Of a stretch of DNA of 64,000 bases, positions 63,661 through 64,000 are shown one piece after another (the stretch's first letter is position 1; each line of letters opens with the position of its first letter). The translations under genes were made by a program, and so were the position numbers. The stretch covers positions 744,001-808,000 of the forward strand of contig BQWY01000001.1 in the NCBI GenBank assembly GCA_036984305.1. The letters run 5' to 3'. Below the pieces are notes generated by a model. That model was not told the origin of the DNA, ran no database searches, and was given only the letters and a program-made list of their open reading frames with translations. Origin of the DNA: Nitrospira sp. Lineage in GTDB: Bacteria; Nitrospirota; Nitrospiria; Nitrospirales; Nitrospiraceae.

Positions 63661-64000
63661 GCATGAGTGAGAAAGATCTGTATTCATGGCGAAGCACGGC
63701 GCTCGCCCGCATTCTCCTGTCCCTTGCCACGGCGATCCTGTTGATCTGTTCGCTCCCCGCGCCGGATCTAGGATGGCTTGCCTGGGTAGCACTGGTGCCG
63801 CTCATCGTAGCCTGCCATGGAGTCGGCTCTGGACCTGCCACCGGTCTCGGGCTCTTGAGCGGGGTGGTCGCGAGCTTCGGCATTTATGGATGGTTGTTCG
63901 AAGTACCAAGTTTCGATCTGCGGCACGCCGTCATTTTGGCACTCTATGTCGCGCTCTACCCAGCCCTGTGGTGTGCAGCGCTGGCCGTTATGCAGCGTCG
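63657..64000 (+). CDS. lnt: Apolipoprotein N-acyltransferase-like protein, 5' end only
   Basis: The frame is open from ATG 63657 to the right edge (114 codons seen); ATG 63663 is an alternative. AAGGA lies 8 nt upstream. Four or so hydrophobic segments begin with ARILLSLATAILLICSLPAPDLGWLAWVALVPLIVACHG, whose PxLGWLAWVALVPL core is typical of the N-terminal membrane part of Lnt, the enzyme that N-acylates lipoproteins. The catalytic nitrilase domain lies beyond the window, so a paralogue of other function is possible. Confidence 0.7.
   Translation, partial: MSMSEKDLYSWRSTALARILLSLATAILLICSLPAPDLGWLAWVALVPLIVACHGVGSGPATGLGLLSGVVASFGIYGWLFEVPSFDLRHAVILALYVALYPALWCAALAVMQR

Overview
The window is about 64 kb of high-GC (roughly 60-63%) chromosomal DNA from a Gram-negative bacterium. 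Gene content, gene order, the caspase/DUF4384 proteins and a dispersed inverted repeat (starting GCAGGTTGCTGAAAA, which I recall from Nitrospira genomes) point to Nitrospirota, most likely Nitrospira. That assignment is inference; there is no rRNA gene or diagnostic metabolic marker here.

Layout. (1) 1-15090: the division and cell wall (dcw) cluster in canonical order, ftsI (3' end only), murE, murF, mraY, murD, ftsW, murG, murC, murB, ddl, ftsQ, ftsA, ftsZ, mostly with 4-35 nt overlaps. (2) 15167-18314: pgeF, yggS, proC, yggT, divIVA, which resembles the ylm/divIVA neighbourhood of Gram-positives with proC where sepF would sit. (3) 18393-28627: a serine hydrolase, a small unknown gene on the minus strand, pgsA, a type IV pilus block (pilC, pilS, pilR), then ispE, prs, rplY and pth. 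(4) 28628-32383: ychF followed by a patch of repeats (a 130-bp inverted-repeat element, a partial second copy and a 4 x 23-bp tandem array), an AAA_14/DUF4143 ATPase, an orphan BrnA/CopG-type antitoxin and a secreted unknown protein. (5) 32513-36740 (minus): the mutasome pair imuB-dnaE2 with a perfect palindrome over its likely promoter. (6) 37107-47188: a SAM methyltransferase, then rpsF-ssb-rpsR-yceD-rpmF, the fatty acid/phospholipid cluster plsX-fabH-fabD-fabG-acpP-fabF, then rnc and an exported cyclophilin. (7) 47254-63554: an accessory region built round two exported caspase-family proteins. On the minus strand an ECF sigma factor, a membrane zinc-finger anti-sigma factor and an orthocaspase with a C-terminal DUF4384 form an operon. 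Divergent from it lie a DUF4384 lipoprotein, a secreted protein and a 1057-aa WD40/CARDB-like/SH3/caspase fusion with an EF-hand-like loop, followed by six exported proteins (repeat-motif, Cys-rich, di-heme, two unknown, fascin-like). (8) The window closes in the 5' end of an apolipoprotein N-acyltransferase-like gene.

The housekeeping blocks work together in envelope growth: peptidoglycan precursor synthesis and septation, phospholipid synthesis (plsX/fab, pgsA), precursors (ispE for isoprenoids, prs for PRPP) and translation.

The best candidate for an undescribed system is region 7. An ECF/anti-sigma pair is co-transcribed with an exported caspase and sits beside a second, multidomain caspase. 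The anti-sigma factor carries an extracytoplasmic domain that looks like a subtilase propeptide. A near-identical 44-bp direct repeat brackets the following cassette of exported proteins: one copy is the 3' end of the WD40-caspase gene, the other lies just before the terminal gene.
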